Origin: Wagnerdoeblera intermedia
GTDB taxonomy: Bacteria; Pseudomonadota; Alphaproteobacteria; Rhodobacterales; Rhodobacteraceae
Assembly (NCBI RefSeq): GCF_042647465.1
Contig: NZ_JBHRVN010000004.1
Strand: one strand, 5' to 3'
DNA length: 64,000 nt
The notes under the pieces: generated by a model
Told to the model about the DNA's origin: nothing
Databases searched by the model: none
The model's input: only the letters and a program-made list of their open reading frames with translations
Made by a program: the position numbers and the translations under genes
Part shown: positions 35,127-42,655 of the stretch, piece by piece
Layout of the letters: the number at the start of each line of letters is the position of its first letter
How positions within the stretch are numbered: position 1 is the stretch's first letter

Positions 35127-35201
35127 ATGCACAATATGCATCAATCAGTCAACAGCATTAATGCACGTGGTGCATTTGCATCACACATGCACATGATGCA
35201 T
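35127..35201. promoter_or_regulatory. Divergent operator array O1-O3
   Basis: Three 15-bp sites follow the pattern ATGCACNNN(A/G)TGCAT: ATGCACAATATGCAT (35127-35141), ATGCACGTGGTGCAT (35161-35175) and ATGCACATGATGCAT (35187-35201). They fill the gap between the Cro-like and CI-like genes. Extra ATGCAT half-sites lie around them. This is the expected immunity-region layout. Confidence 0.85.
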
Positions 35202-35210
35202 GATTTATGC

Positions 35211-35513
35211 ATGAATTTGAAACACATCAGAGCCGCCAGAAAGATGTCACAGCGCGAACTCGCCGCGCTGGCTGGCGTTGATCAGTCGACAATTCAGCGT
35301 GCTGAAACCATGCATCACACGGCAAAGCTGGATACCTACAAGCTTTGCGCCCAAGTGCTGGGCGTCACATTGGAGGATATCTTTGCCGAAGATCGCGATG
35401 TCGCCGAAATAGCCCTGGTCAGAGCATACCGTAACGCTGATGAGCGTGGGCGCAGGCTGCTGATGAAGCTTGCGGAAGAGGCAGCAGCCCTTCCTCCTGA
35501 GCACGACGAATAA
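35211..35513 (+). CDS. XRE family phage repressor (CI-like)
   Basis: A 100-residue protein with an N-terminal helix-turn-helix (MNLKHIRAARKMSQRELAALAGVDQSTIQRAE) and a helical tail. It has no LexA-type peptidase domain, so induction by RecA-driven self-cleavage is unlikely. ATG 35211 is chosen because it opens the helix-turn-helix; in-frame ATGs upstream fall in the operator array. A terminator follows 44 bp after the stop. Confidence 0.85.
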   Translation: MNLKHIRAARKMSQRELAALAGVDQSTIQRAETMHHTAKLDTYKLCAQVLGVTLEDIFAEDRDVAEIALVRAYRNADERGRRLLMKLAEEAAALPPEHDE

Positions 35514-35556
35514 ACCAAATCAGTTGGGCGTCTGTGAGTCCTGAGAGCTTTTGTGC

Positions 35557-35590
35557 AAACCCAACCTCCCGTGACGGGGTTGGGTTTTTT
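35557..35590 (+). terminator. Terminator after the repressor gene
   Basis: AAACCCAAC (35557-35565) pairs with GTTGGGTTT (35579-35587) and runs into a six-T tract. It ends the repressor transcript. The following 250 bp hold no recognised gene. Confidence 0.85.
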
Positions 35591-35850
35591 CGTGGCCTGC
35601 CATAACTGCGCATTTTAACTCCATCTTTTGAAAAATAAGCACTCCCGTTGGCGCGGGAGCCCATAATCTGCAGATCGGGTCATGCGGCAGCTTATGCTGG
35701 CGGTTCGGTGTCATTGCCCGGCTCGATATTGAGAACATAGCAGGAACAGGTGCGGGGGTGTCAACTGAAAGAAGCACCGTTTGAAGCTCACTCTTGGATG
35801 GCGATAGTGATCGTGCTTATGATCTTGGACCGCTTATGCGAGGAAAAGGT

Positions 35851-36258
35851 ATGACAGAGACAGAAGCGGTTCCTGACTTGATCGCGGCGCACAATGAGCG
35901 GGTCAAAATGCGGGCGAATTTTATGAACGCACTGAGCATCGGCCTGATCGGCTTCGCCTTTCTTCGCCCGCTCGCGGAGGGGCAGCTATTTGCCGGCTGG
36001 CATACCGTGCCGCTTCCCCCCGATAATGTGGAGCCATCTGGGGCTGAGCTTCCGGCTGGCACGGTGGATTTTCTCCTGGAGATGGAGACACATTACCCGA
36101 CCCCCAACCGCATCGATCAATTTCTATACCAAGCCCCACCTTTCTCTGGTATCTTTGAATGGGTCCCTATGTGGACGGTCTGGGTTGCTTTGGGTGTGGC
36201 CTTGCACTTCGCCGCTCAGAGGCCGCTCCGTAAGCTTAAGAAGGAGGTGAAGAAATGA
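35851..36258 (+). CDS. Hypothetical membrane protein
   Basis: A 135-residue protein with two hydrophobic helices (NALSIGLIGFAFLRPLAEG and VPMWTVWVALGVALHFAA) separated by a polar loop of about 70 residues, and a Lys/Arg-rich end. ATG 35851 follows GAGGAAAAGG. It overlaps the next small gene by ATGA. Placed beside the repressor, it may be a lysogeny-expressed gene; function is unknown. Confidence 0.75.
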   Translation: MTETEAVPDLIAAHNERVKMRANFMNALSIGLIGFAFLRPLAEGQLFAGWHTVPLPPDNVEPSGAELPAGTVDFLLEMETHYPTPNRIDQFLYQAPPFSGIFEWVPMWTVWVALGVALHFAAQRPLRKLKKEVKK

Positions 36259-36398
36259 CTTGGTTCGACGTGATCGCGCCGTTCGTGATCTTCCTCATCG
36301 GTATGGGGGTGATGCTGCACGGTGAATGGGACACCAAAAGGTTTGAACGGGAGATGAAAGACCTTCACGCCCGGAAGCGCACTTTCCCAGCCGAATGA
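36255..36398 (+). CDS. 47-residue membrane-anchored protein
   Basis: A short frame (MTWFDVIAPFVIFLIGMGVM then a charged KRFEREMKDLHARKR tail) with one transmembrane helix. It starts inside the previous stop codon (ATGA), after AAGGAGGTG, which supports coupled translation. A terminator at 36421 follows 22 bp after the stop. Confidence 0.7.
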   Translation: MTWFDVIAPFVIFLIGMGVMLHGEWDTKRFEREMKDLHARKRTFPAE

Positions 36399-36420
36399 AC
36401 TTCCCAAACATGCCCCTGCC

Positions 36421-36444
36421 AGCCCGCCCTCCGGCGGGCTTTTT
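36421..36444 (+). terminator. Intrinsic terminator
   Basis: AGCCCGCC (36421-36428), loop CTCC, GGCGGGCT (36433-36440), then TTTT. It ends the two-gene membrane-protein unit. Confidence 0.9.
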
Positions 36445-36535
36445 GTTGTTTGGAAGCATGCATAGGCTGAAAAATTCCTCTTCCACGCACGTCACGGATG
36501 CGTGATGATCTGTGAATTCATGGGAGTGAACGTTG

Positions 36536-36946
36536 ATGCTTAAGAAAACGATGGCGGTAGTTCTGACCGCATCCTTCGTGGCAGGCTGCGTGCAGCCGCT
36601 GGAAGAATACCGGCCGGTTGTGGATCCGGGCAGGACCAACGCTGCAAAATTCGAACGCGATCTGACTGCCTGCCGGAGCGTAGCAAAGCAAGCTGAGGCA
36701 GATTACACGAAACGCCAGCAGGAACAGATGGGAGCCAACATCATGGCCGGCATCTTGATTGGTGCAATTGCAGGTGCGGCTATCGGCGACAGCAGTAACT
36801 ATGCCGCTGCGGGGGCTGCCTACGGTGCAGGAGCCGGTGTAGCAGCTACCGATACCGAGCTGGCACATGGCGGGCCGCGCCGGATTATTGATCGTTGCAT
36901 GACGGAGCGGGGCCACAAAATCCTGAACGATCTCGGTAAGGGTTGA
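36536..36946 (+). CDS. Glycine-zipper lipoprotein
   Basis: A 136-residue protein with a lipoprotein signal (VVLTASFVAGC, lipid cysteine at residue 18). A glycine/alanine-rich zipper (AGILIGAIAGAAIGDS, AAAGAAYGAGAG) follows, which can form membrane-associated helix pairs. Two further cysteines occur. It is a monocistronic gene with its own terminator, as expected of a lysogenic-conversion (moron) gene. Confidence 0.8.
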   Translation: MLKKTMAVVLTASFVAGCVQPLEEYRPVVDPGRTNAAKFERDLTACRSVAKQAEADYTKRQQEQMGANIMAGILIGAIAGAAIGDSSNYAAAGAAYGAGAGVAATDTELAHGGPRRIIDRCMTERGHKILNDLGKG

Positions 36947-36973
36947 TCTTCAGACACCAGTGTTGACACCGAA

Positions 36974-36997
36974 GCCCCGCCACGCGCGGGGCTTTTT
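36974..36997 (+). terminator. Intrinsic terminator of the lipoprotein gene
   Basis: GCCCCGC (36974-36980), loop CACGC, GCGGGGC (36986-36992), then five T residues. Confidence 0.92.
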
Positions 36998-37022
36998 GCT
37001 TCCACACATCCGTAAAATTATG

Positions 37023-37071
37023 ATGCACATTATGCATAAAAAGTATTGACGCAATGATGCATAATGTGCAT
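37023..37071 (+). promoter_or_regulatory. Operators O5-O6 and promoter of the rightward operon
   Basis: ATGCACATTATGCAT (37023-37037) and its exact reverse complement (37057-37071) flank TTGACG at 37046-37051, a good minus-35 hexamer. The minus-10 is not clear. The paired sites match the immunity-region operators, so the rightward recombination operon should be repressed by the same XRE protein. Confidence 0.75.
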
Positions 37072-37129
37072 CCTGATCTCATCAGGGCGCGACACATGAG
37101 CCGCCTGACACCCCAGATGGAGATCCGAA

Positions 37130-37321
37130 ATGCCCCGCAAGACCGACTTCTCTGTAACCCCGGCTGGCGCCGTTATCCGCGCCGCTCTGCTTGAAGAATA
37201 CCGCTTCCCGACCGCCCGTCCGGTGAAGCTTGAACCCCTGCCCGCGCCGCTCACCGTGATCGGCCACAACCGCCTCCGGGGCTTTGCTCCTGTCGAGGCC
37301 CAGCCGACCCGGGTGCACTGA
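37130..37321 (+). CDS. Small phage protein
   Basis: A 63-residue protein (MPRKTDFSVTPAGAVIRAALLEEYRF), the first gene of the rightward operon. No domain recognised. Its stop codon overlaps the next start by one base. Confidence 0.7.
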   Translation: MPRKTDFSVTPAGAVIRAALLEEYRFPTARPVKLEPLPAPLTVIGHNRLRGFAPVEAQPTRVH

Positions 37322-37515
37322 TGGGCAGCAACCTCACCAAGGCGCAATACGCGGCAGAGCGTCTGGCCGCTGCGGCGAGTGCGGCCTACTGGCTGGAGGC
37401 CGCTGGCTCTGACTGGGCCGAGGTCAAACGCAACGAGGCCCGCGACCGCTTTCTGGAACTGGCTGAGCTTCTCGGCTTCGGGGTCAGCCCGATCATCACC
37501 ACGGCTGCGGCATGA
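37321..37515 (+). CDS. Small phage protein
   Basis: A 64-residue helical, alanine-rich protein (KAQYAAERLAAAASAAYWLEAA). No family recognised. It overlaps the following gene by ATGA. Confidence 0.7.
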   Translation: MGSNLTKAQYAAERLAAAASAAYWLEAAGSDWAEVKRNEARDRFLELAELLGFGVSPIITTAAA

Positions 37516-37799
37516 AACATTGGCGCGCAGACCCCACAACAGATGCGCGCCCTTCCTGGCATGACCGCTCGCCGGACATCGATGCGCAGAGGCTCATCTG
37601 GGAGCAGGAGGACGCGACGAGGCTTCACGCCCTCCTTGATAAGCACAACGGCCCGCCGCGCGATGGGTTCCAGCCCGGCGACCTCCCCTGCCCCCAATGC
37701 CACGGCCAGCGCATCGTTCAGGACCACTACGACTACGTCCGGGGCGAGAGCGGCGTGATCCACAGCTGCGATTACTGCCTCGGCTCCGGCACCCGTTGA
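37512..37799 (+). CDS. Zinc-ribbon phage protein
   Basis: A 95-residue protein. The C-terminal half has two CxxC pairs (LPCPQCHGQR and HSCDYCLGSG), a likely single zinc-binding knuckle like those of DnaJ-type zinc domains. The partner and role are unknown. Confidence 0.7.
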   Translation: MKHWRADPTTDARPSWHDRSPDIDAQRLIWEQEDATRLHALLDKHNGPPRDGFQPGDLPCPQCHGQRIVQDHYDYVRGESGVIHSCDYCLGSGTR

Positions 37800-37901
37800 A
37801 TTCGCATAGCGCGGCCCTCCCCCGCGCTTAGCCCGCTCGGTTCCTCCTCCCAGTCCCACATCGGGCCGAGCGGGCACCCCATTCCAGCAAAGGATATCCC
37901 A

Positions 37902-38141
37902 ATGACTTTCCTTGCCCCGGTTGACCGCGCATCCGCTGCGCCCGTCCCAGCCCTGATCACTGACCTCGACCGCGCCGCAGAAGGCCGGGCCACGGCTGAG
38001 GACATGGATACCGTTCTCAGCCGCGACCCGGTGCGCCCTGTTGAGCAGCCTGCCGTTGGTTTCTGGGATCTGCTCGGCTTCGCGGCTGGCTTCGGCCTGC
38101 TTTCGGTCGTGCTCGCATTCCTTCTGCCGATGGTGGTGTGA
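37902..38141 (+). CDS. Small phage membrane protein
   Basis: A 79-residue protein with a polar N terminus and one C-terminal transmembrane helix (FWDLLGFAAGFGLLSVVLAFLL). It overlaps the ERF gene start by one base. Function is unknown. Confidence 0.65.
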   Translation: MTFLAPVDRASAAPVPALITDLDRAAEGRATAEDMDTVLSRDPVRPVEQPAVGFWDLLGFAAGFGLLSVVLAFLLPMVV

Positions 38142-38845
38142 TGAGCGATTTGACGCCAATCCAGACCGTATCTGCGGCCCCTGTCACCGGCTCTGCCATT
38201 CTCACCGCCATTTCAAAGGCGATGGGGGAAATGAAGCGCCTGGCAAAGGACAACAAGAACACCGAACAGAAGTACGAGTTCGCGAGCGTTGACGACTTCC
38301 TCGCAATGACCGGGCCAGTCTGCGCGGCTAACGGCATCATCACACTCATGGACGAGGTGTCGGTCGATAACTTCGAGAAGGCCGGGAAGTACGGCCCGAC
38401 GCACTGGGCGCGATATGTCTTCGCCATCACCACCTACCACGCCAGTGGAGAGGCTCTGCCCACCGTGCGCCGGTCTGTCGAAGTGATCCGCAGCGGGGCG
38501 CAGGCAGCGGGCTCAGCGCAGTCCTACGCCCTGAAGCAGTATCAGCGTGCGCTGTATCAAATCCCGACCGGCGATAAGGATGACCCTGATCATGGGTCAC
38601 CAGTCGAGCAGGCCCCGCCCCGTCAGGAACAGCGCCAGCCGCCCCGCGATCCCGGCCCGACTGCTGCAGACATGGCCATCAAGGCGCTGAGCGGCGCTGA
38701 CACCCTCGACCGGCTGGCAGCGATCTGGGGCGACCTGCCCCGCGCCGTGCAGGGGCATCAGTTGGTGATCGACGCGAAGGACGCTGCGAAGGCCCGCCTC
38801 TCGCAGTCCGCAAATGAAACCACAAACAACGAAGGGGCACAGTAA
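38141..38845 (+). CDS. ERF-family single-strand annealing protein
   Basis: A 234-residue recombinase of the ERF superfamily, seen in VSAAPVTGSAILTAISKAMGEMKRLAKD, YEFASVDDFLAMTGPV and a GSAQSYALKQYQRALYQIP block. ERF proteins anneal complementary single strands at phage DNA ends. The C-terminal third is proline-rich, then a helical tail. SSB follows directly (TAATG overlap). ATG 38141 is preferred over GTG 38138. Confidence 0.88.
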   Translation: MSDLTPIQTVSAAPVTGSAILTAISKAMGEMKRLAKDNKNTEQKYEFASVDDFLAMTGPVCAANGIITLMDEVSVDNFEKAGKYGPTHWARYVFAITTYHASGEALPTVRRSVEVIRSGAQAAGSAQSYALKQYQRALYQIPTGDKDDPDHGSPVEQAPPRQEQRQPPRDPGPTAADMAIKALSGADTLDRLAAIWGDLPRAVQGHQLVIDAKDAAKARLSQSANETTNNEGAQ

Positions 38846-39261
38846 TGCAGACGCTCATCATTGCCGGGAATGTCGGCAAAGACGCCACCCTGCGCCGCAC
38901 TCAAGGCGGGGACGCCGTGCTCGGCTTCTCGCTGGCCGTCGATAACGGCAAGGACGCTCAGGGCAACAAGCGCGAGAGCACTTGGTACGACTGCAGCCTC
39001 TGGGGCAAACGCGCCGAGAGCCTTGAGCTCCATATCGTCAAAGGCAGCAAGCTGACGCTGCAGGGCACGCCGACCGTGCGGGTGCATGAGGGCAATGCCT
39101 ATCTCGGCATCCGCGTGCAGGAGCTGACCTTCATGGGCGGTGGCCAGCGCGGTGACAAACAGGGCGGCTATGACCAGCAGGATCAGGGCTACGGCGGTGG
39201 ACGCTCACAGGGGAACGGTTCAGGCTCTGCCGATGGCTTCGACACGGAGATCCCGTTCTGA
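38845..39261 (+). CDS. ssb: Phage single-stranded DNA-binding protein
   Basis: A 138-residue SSB with an OB fold (MQTLIIAGNVGKDATLRRTQGG, WYDCSLWGKRAESLELHIVKG), a glycine/glutamine-rich linker (QQDQGYGGGRSQG) and the acidic tip DTEIPF that recruits partners. It is coupled to the ERF gene, forming an annealing pair. Confidence 0.95.
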   Translation: MQTLIIAGNVGKDATLRRTQGGDAVLGFSLAVDNGKDAQGNKRESTWYDCSLWGKRAESLELHIVKGSKLTLQGTPTVRVHEGNAYLGIRVQELTFMGGGQRGDKQGGYDQQDQGYGGGRSQGNGSGSADGFDTEIPF

Positions 39262-39308
39262 TGGCTCTCTGTCAGATCACCTGCGATTGCGGAGAGCCCT
39301 GTCCGCAA

Positions 39309-39656
39309 TCAGGGCCCATAAGGCCCGGGCATGAACATCGCCATCAGGACTGCGACTACCAGGAGCGCCCAGGAAGTATACGGAAGAAGCCGATCCGATC
39401 GCTCGGAAAGCCCGGGTGCCCAACGTCCGGCTACGCCCATGATCAGGGTGAAGCCAAGCAGCGCCCATGCAAGGAACAGGATCCAAGGATGGATATAGAC
39501 CACCCGCCCCTCCGGCCAGTTTGCCTCCTGCCAGCGCTCTGTATAGGCGAGCAGGAAGATGAATCCGAGGCTCGTGAGGCTTTGATAAACCGAATAAAAT
39601 TTCAAAATATTCACCCCCTTTGCCTTCCACCCATCTACGAAACCGTGCTGCGCCAT
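39309..39656 (-). CDS. Antisense-oriented membrane protein (moron candidate)
   Basis: A 115-residue protein with three hydrophobic stretches (SLTSLGFIFLLAYTE, PWILFLAWALLGFTLIMG and YTSWALLVVAVLMAMFM). It is encoded on the minus strand inside an otherwise rightward operon. AAGGGGG lies 7 bp upstream of a TTG at 39605, which may be the real start; ATG 39656 is the longer choice. A candidate superinfection-exclusion or lysogeny gene by position; function is not proven. Confidence 0.65.
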   Translation of the reverse strand: MAQHGFVDGWKAKGVNILKFYSVYQSLTSLGFIFLLAYTERWQEANWPEGRVVYIHPWILFLAWALLGFTLIMGVAGRWAPGLSERSDRLLPYTSWALLVVAVLMAMFMPGPYGP

Positions 39657-39700
39657 TCAACACTCTGCGTTAGCGAGCTGCGCGTCTGGGAGGCCGTCCG

Positions 39701-40099
39701 ATGAGCCAGACCATCATCATACGCGGCGACCGCCAGCGGGATCTGGCGAAAGCCCTGATCGAGCGGGCACCGGCAGATGCGGTGGTGACGATCAAAGAGG
39801 CGACCCGCAACCTCGATCAGAACGCCCTCATGTGGTGCCTGCTCAGCGATATCGCCCGCGCCAAACCCGAAGGGCGCCACTGGACTGCTGAGACATGGAA
39901 GTGCGCCTTCATGCACTCACTCGGCCATCAGGTGAAGTTCGCGGAGGGCCTCGACGGGTCAGGCCCCTTCCCCCTCGGCTTTCACAGCTCCCGCCTGAGC
40001 AAGAGCCAGATGGCCGATCTGATCACCACGATAACGGAATACGGCGACCGGCACAGCGTGCGCTGGTCGAACCCCAAGGCGATGAAAGGAACAGCATGA
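39701..40099 (+). CDS. NinB-family recombination protein
   Basis: A 132-residue protein matching NinB (lambda Orf-like): RNLDQNALMWCLLSDIAR, WKCAFMHSLGHQ, SSRLSKSQMADLITTITEYGD. NinB/Orf proteins bind SSB and help load recombinases in phage recombination. It is followed by an ATGA overlap. Confidence 0.88.
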   Translation: MSQTIIIRGDRQRDLAKALIERAPADAVVTIKEATRNLDQNALMWCLLSDIARAKPEGRHWTAETWKCAFMHSLGHQVKFAEGLDGSGPFPLGFHSSRLSKSQMADLITTITEYGDRHSVRWSNPKAMKGTA

Positions 40100-40323
40100 G
40101 CTTTCTCGGCAAGCACTCCGCCTTCGTCGAAAATGCCAATCCGATCGAGGCGCAGTGCCTGAACAAGCAGTCCTTCAAGAGCAAGGCAGCCGCGCTCGAC
40201 GTGGCCCATGCCCGGGCACCGAAGTGGAAAAAGGGGCGCCGGGCCCCAGAGCGGGCAGTCCCGCGAGAGCCATATCACTGCCGCTTCTGCGGGGCCTGGC
40301 ATCTGGGCAGGAGGGACCGTTGA
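40096..40323 (+). CDS. Small phage protein with a CxxC motif
   Basis: A 75-residue basic protein (MSFLGKHSAFVENANPIEAQCLNK) ending CRFCGAWHLGRRDR. One cysteine pair and a histidine suggest a zinc knuckle. It overlaps both neighbours. Confidence 0.7.
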   Translation: MSFLGKHSAFVENANPIEAQCLNKQSFKSKAAALDVAHARAPKWKKGRRAPERAVPREPYHCRFCGAWHLGRRDR

Positions 40324-40718
40324 GCATCCACCCGGGCAACCTGACTGGGGCCGCCCCTCGCGGCCTCAAAGGCATCACCCGCGAGAGACGCACCACGCGC
40401 CGGCAGCGGCAGGGCAAGATCGACCGCGAGTATCTGGCTGATGTGCGCCGCTTGCCCTGCGTGATCTGTGACGCCTTCGGGTTTCACCAGCAGAGCCCGA
40501 CCGAGGCTCACCACACGATCTGCGGCTGCTTCGGGCAGGACAAAACGCCCGACCGCGAAGCCATCCCGCTCTGTGATGGCCATCACCAAGGCAAGTTCGA
40601 TCGAGGCCGGATCGCCATCCATGAGGACAAGGCGCTCTGGCAGGACCACTACGGCAGCGACCGCGATTACATCGCCATCACGCAGGACGCGGTGGCCAGA
40701 CTGAGGGGAGAAACATGA
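40320..40718 (+). CDS. HNH-like nuclease, Ref family
   Basis: A 132-residue protein starting at TTG 40320 after GGAGGG. The pattern LPCVICDAF, EAHHTICG and IPLCDGHHQGK gives paired cysteines and histidines like the RecA-dependent nuclease Ref of phage P1. An ATG start would fall inside the preceding gene. It completes a recombination set with ERF, SSB and NinB. Confidence 0.8.
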   Translation: MSIHPGNLTGAAPRGLKGITRERRTTRRQRQGKIDREYLADVRRLPCVICDAFGFHQQSPTEAHHTICGCFGQDKTPDREAIPLCDGHHQGKFDRGRIAIHEDKALWQDHYGSDRDYIAITQDAVARLRGET

Positions 40719-40849
40719 GAGGACGCCGCAGCCTTTTTGACGCGGGCGAGGAGCATCAAGACATGCTCCCCGTGCCCTCTGTCGCCGCGCTGGTGATCGT
40801 CGCAGCCATGGCCGTGCTGGCCTGCATCATCCTCTGGAGCGCATCATGA
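40715..40849 (+). CDS. 44-residue membrane peptide
   Basis: A short frame with a polar N terminus (MRGRRSLFDAGEEHQDML) and one transmembrane helix (VAALVIVAAMAVLACIILW). It overlaps both neighbours by ATGA, which argues for genuine translation. Confidence 0.6.
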   Translation: MRGRRSLFDAGEEHQDMLPVPSVAALVIVAAMAVLACIILWSAS

Positions 40850-41364
40850 GCCAGCAGTTCAGCATGTTCGATCTATGGCACCCCGTCCCGGTGCGTCTTC
40901 CGGTCGATCCGTACGGCGAAGTCGTTCAGGGCGCGCCAGATGAGACCCTCACCCTGCCCCATCCCTGCATGGCTTGGCCGCTGGCGCGCATCGAACTGCA
41001 TCGGCATACAGACGGCCGCTGGATGTGGTCAGCCTCCGCCGCCGGCAGCAGTTACAAGGTGGGCCCGAAGTGGGGCCGCTTTGCCGGAGAGCGGGATACG
41101 GCCCTTTGCGCGGCAGCAAGGGAGATACTCGACTTGGCTGAGAGGGTGACTGCCCCGGACGGCTTCTGCATCAGCGCTGCGCAGCTTCGGCAGGTGAAGG
41201 AATGGGCCGAACGGCTTGCGGCACACACCCCGGGTCAGAGCTTCAATCAAGAATGCCCCGTCGCTGACGCCGCCCGCTCCATCCGCAGACACAAGCAACC
41301 ACGCTTCTGTGAGAGAAGCGCAAACCAAGGAGACCAACGCAATGCGCTCACCACGCCCCACTGA
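40846..41364 (+). CDS. Hypothetical phage protein
   Basis: A 172-residue protein (MSQQFSMFDLWHPVPVRLPVD) with a beta-rich middle (WPLARIELHRHTDGRWMWSASA) and a helical LRQVKEWAERL segment. No family recognised. Its end overlaps the next gene by 23 bp. Confidence 0.65.
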   Translation: MSQQFSMFDLWHPVPVRLPVDPYGEVVQGAPDETLTLPHPCMAWPLARIELHRHTDGRWMWSASAAGSSYKVGPKWGRFAGERDTALCAAAREILDLAERVTAPDGFCISAAQLRQVKEWAERLAAHTPGQSFNQECPVADAARSIRRHKQPRFCERSANQGDQRNALTTPH

Positions 41365-41533
41365 GGCTGCTATGCGCCGGGTCATCACCGCCTGGAAAGA
41401 GGCTGGCCTGTCGGTCGGACAGATGGAGGTCACCCCCGAGGGGCGGATCATCATCAGCGCGACGCCACCCGCTGAAAATACCGCTCCCGCCCCTGCTCCG
41501 GGTGCGCCGCGTCAATGGCGCAAACAGCCATGA
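41342..41533 (+). CDS. Small protein preceding the integrase (excisionase position)
   Basis: A 63-residue protein (RPTEAAMRRVITAWKEAGLSVGQMEVTPEGRIII). It overlaps the integrase start by ATGA. Its position fits an excision or directionality factor, but no helix-turn-helix is clear. Confidence 0.6.
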   Translation: MRSPRPTEAAMRRVITAWKEAGLSVGQMEVTPEGRIIISATPPAENTAPAPAPGAPRQWRKQP

Positions 41534-42606
41534 AAGTGAACTTCCCCGGCCTGCTGATTGAGCGCCATCGCAACGGCTCGCTTCGTTACCGCGTCCGCGT
41601 GGCGCGGCGAGCAGAGCGGCGGATCCACATTCCGGTCCCGCCGGATCACCCACTCTTTGGGGAATATTATGCGGCTGCCCGAGCGGGCGTGGTCTATTCG
41701 CCGGAGATACCGGTGAAGCTCGTCGTCAGATCGCTCGATTGGCTGGCGCAGGGATACCTCGCGCATCTGGAAAATTTGGTCACTGCGAAGCTCGCCTCAC
41801 CCCTTACGCTGAAGCAGCGCCGTTCCCAGCTGCGGCGGATCTGCGACTTTGACGATGGTGACGGGCGCTACGGCGATTTCGATATAGATGCGCCAACCGC
41901 GGCCTTCGTGCGGCTGCGCGATGCCTTCATCGCGACCCCGGCTGAGGCTGACAACATGATGAAGACAGCCCGCGCGATGTATGCTTGGGCTGTGGAGCGC
42001 GGAGAAATCAGCCAGAACCCCGTTAAGGGAATTAGCAAGGTGCACCGCTCTCAGGGCGGCGCTGAGGCCTGGACAACGGAGGATCTGCGCCGGCTCCGCT
42101 CGGCTCACCCCCTCGGCACCATGGCCCACCTCTGGCTGACCCTTCACATGTTCACGGCCTGCAGGATCTCGGATGCGATCTGGCTTGGTCCGCAGCATGA
42201 GGTTGAGCGTGACGGCATGCTCTGGCTCGACTGGCAACCCGCGAAGAAGGGCTCAGTCAGGGTCACAATCCCGATTCTCGGCCCGCTGCTGCGAGCCACC
42301 CGCGCGACCTCTTTGCAGGGCCCGACCTATCTTTTGACGGAGGCCGGCAAACCCTTCACCACTCCCGAGGGTCTGCGCAATCGCGTGCGCAAATGGTGCC
42401 GCACCGCGGGCCTCACCGACCGCTCGGCCCACGGTATCCGCAAGGCCGTGGCTGAGTTGCTGGCCGAGGCGGGATGCTCCCAGCATCAAATCATGGCCAT
42501 CATGGCGCACAGCCAGGCGAAGACCTCGGAGATCTATACGCGGGGCGCCCAGCGGCGCGTTTTGTCGGAGGATGCGATGCAGGCTCTGGCATCGCTCGAA
42601 TGGTAA
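41530..42606 (+). CDS. int: Phage tyrosine integrase
   Basis: A 358-residue site-specific recombinase. The N-terminal arm-binding and core-binding regions end near KGISKVHRSQGG. The catalytic domain has the conserved arginine in FTACRISDA, HxxR in HGIRKAV, a histidine in MAHSQAKT and the tyrosine nucleophile in SEIYTRG. It looks intact. Removing the transposon that follows puts its stop codon 63 bp from the 3-prime end of tRNA-CAT, the expected attachment site. Confidence 0.94.
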   Translation: MKVNFPGLLIERHRNGSLRYRVRVARRAERRIHIPVPPDHPLFGEYYAAARAGVVYSPEIPVKLVVRSLDWLAQGYLAHLENLVTAKLASPLTLKQRRSQLRRICDFDDGDGRYGDFDIDAPTAAFVRLRDAFIATPAEADNMMKTARAMYAWAVERGEISQNPVKGISKVHRSQGGAEAWTTEDLRRLRSAHPLGTMAHLWLTLHMFTACRISDAIWLGPQHEVERDGMLWLDWQPAKKGSVRVTIPILGPLLRATRATSLQGPTYLLTEAGKPFTTPEGLRNRVRKWCRTAGLTDRSAHGIRKAVAELLAEAGCSQHQIMAIMAHSQAKTSEIYTRGAQRRVLSEDAMQALASLEW

Positions 42607-42607
42607 A

Positions 42608-42636
42608 GTGTCCCGCAGCTTCGAAAAGCGGGACAC
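42608..42636 (+). terminator. Hairpin after the integrase gene
   Basis: GTGTCCCGC (42608-42616) pairs with GCGGGACAC (42628-42636), loop 11 nt. It is directly after the int stop codon and has no T tract. It lies outside the transposon. Confidence 0.65.
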
Positions 42637-42650
42637 CTGCCATTGATTTT

Positions 42651-42655
42651 ACAGG
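42651..42655 (+). repeat. Target-site duplication, left copy (ACAGG)
   Basis: Five bases directly before the left transposon end, identical to the five after the right end. Confidence 0.88.

Larger units (their letters stand above)
30795..42655. mobile_element. Prophage remnant: early, regulatory and integration modules
   Basis: This is a compact lambdoid-style block: a leftward operon (30795-34823) with replication-type genes, divergent XRE regulators at 34898-35513, and a rightward operon (37130-42606) with recombination genes and integrase. Start and stop codons overlap (ATGA, GTGA, TAATG) almost throughout. No terminase, portal, capsid, tail or lysis gene is present in the window, so the element is defective unless these lie elsewhere. 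The right boundary originally was tRNA-CAT at 61475-61550 (see findings). The left boundary is not resolved. Confidence 0.85.

Noticed and set aside
35211..35513. A toxin-antitoxin pair formed by the two XRE genes
   Set aside because: The genes are divergent, share an operator array and have no toxin-like partner; the phage immunity layout explains them better.
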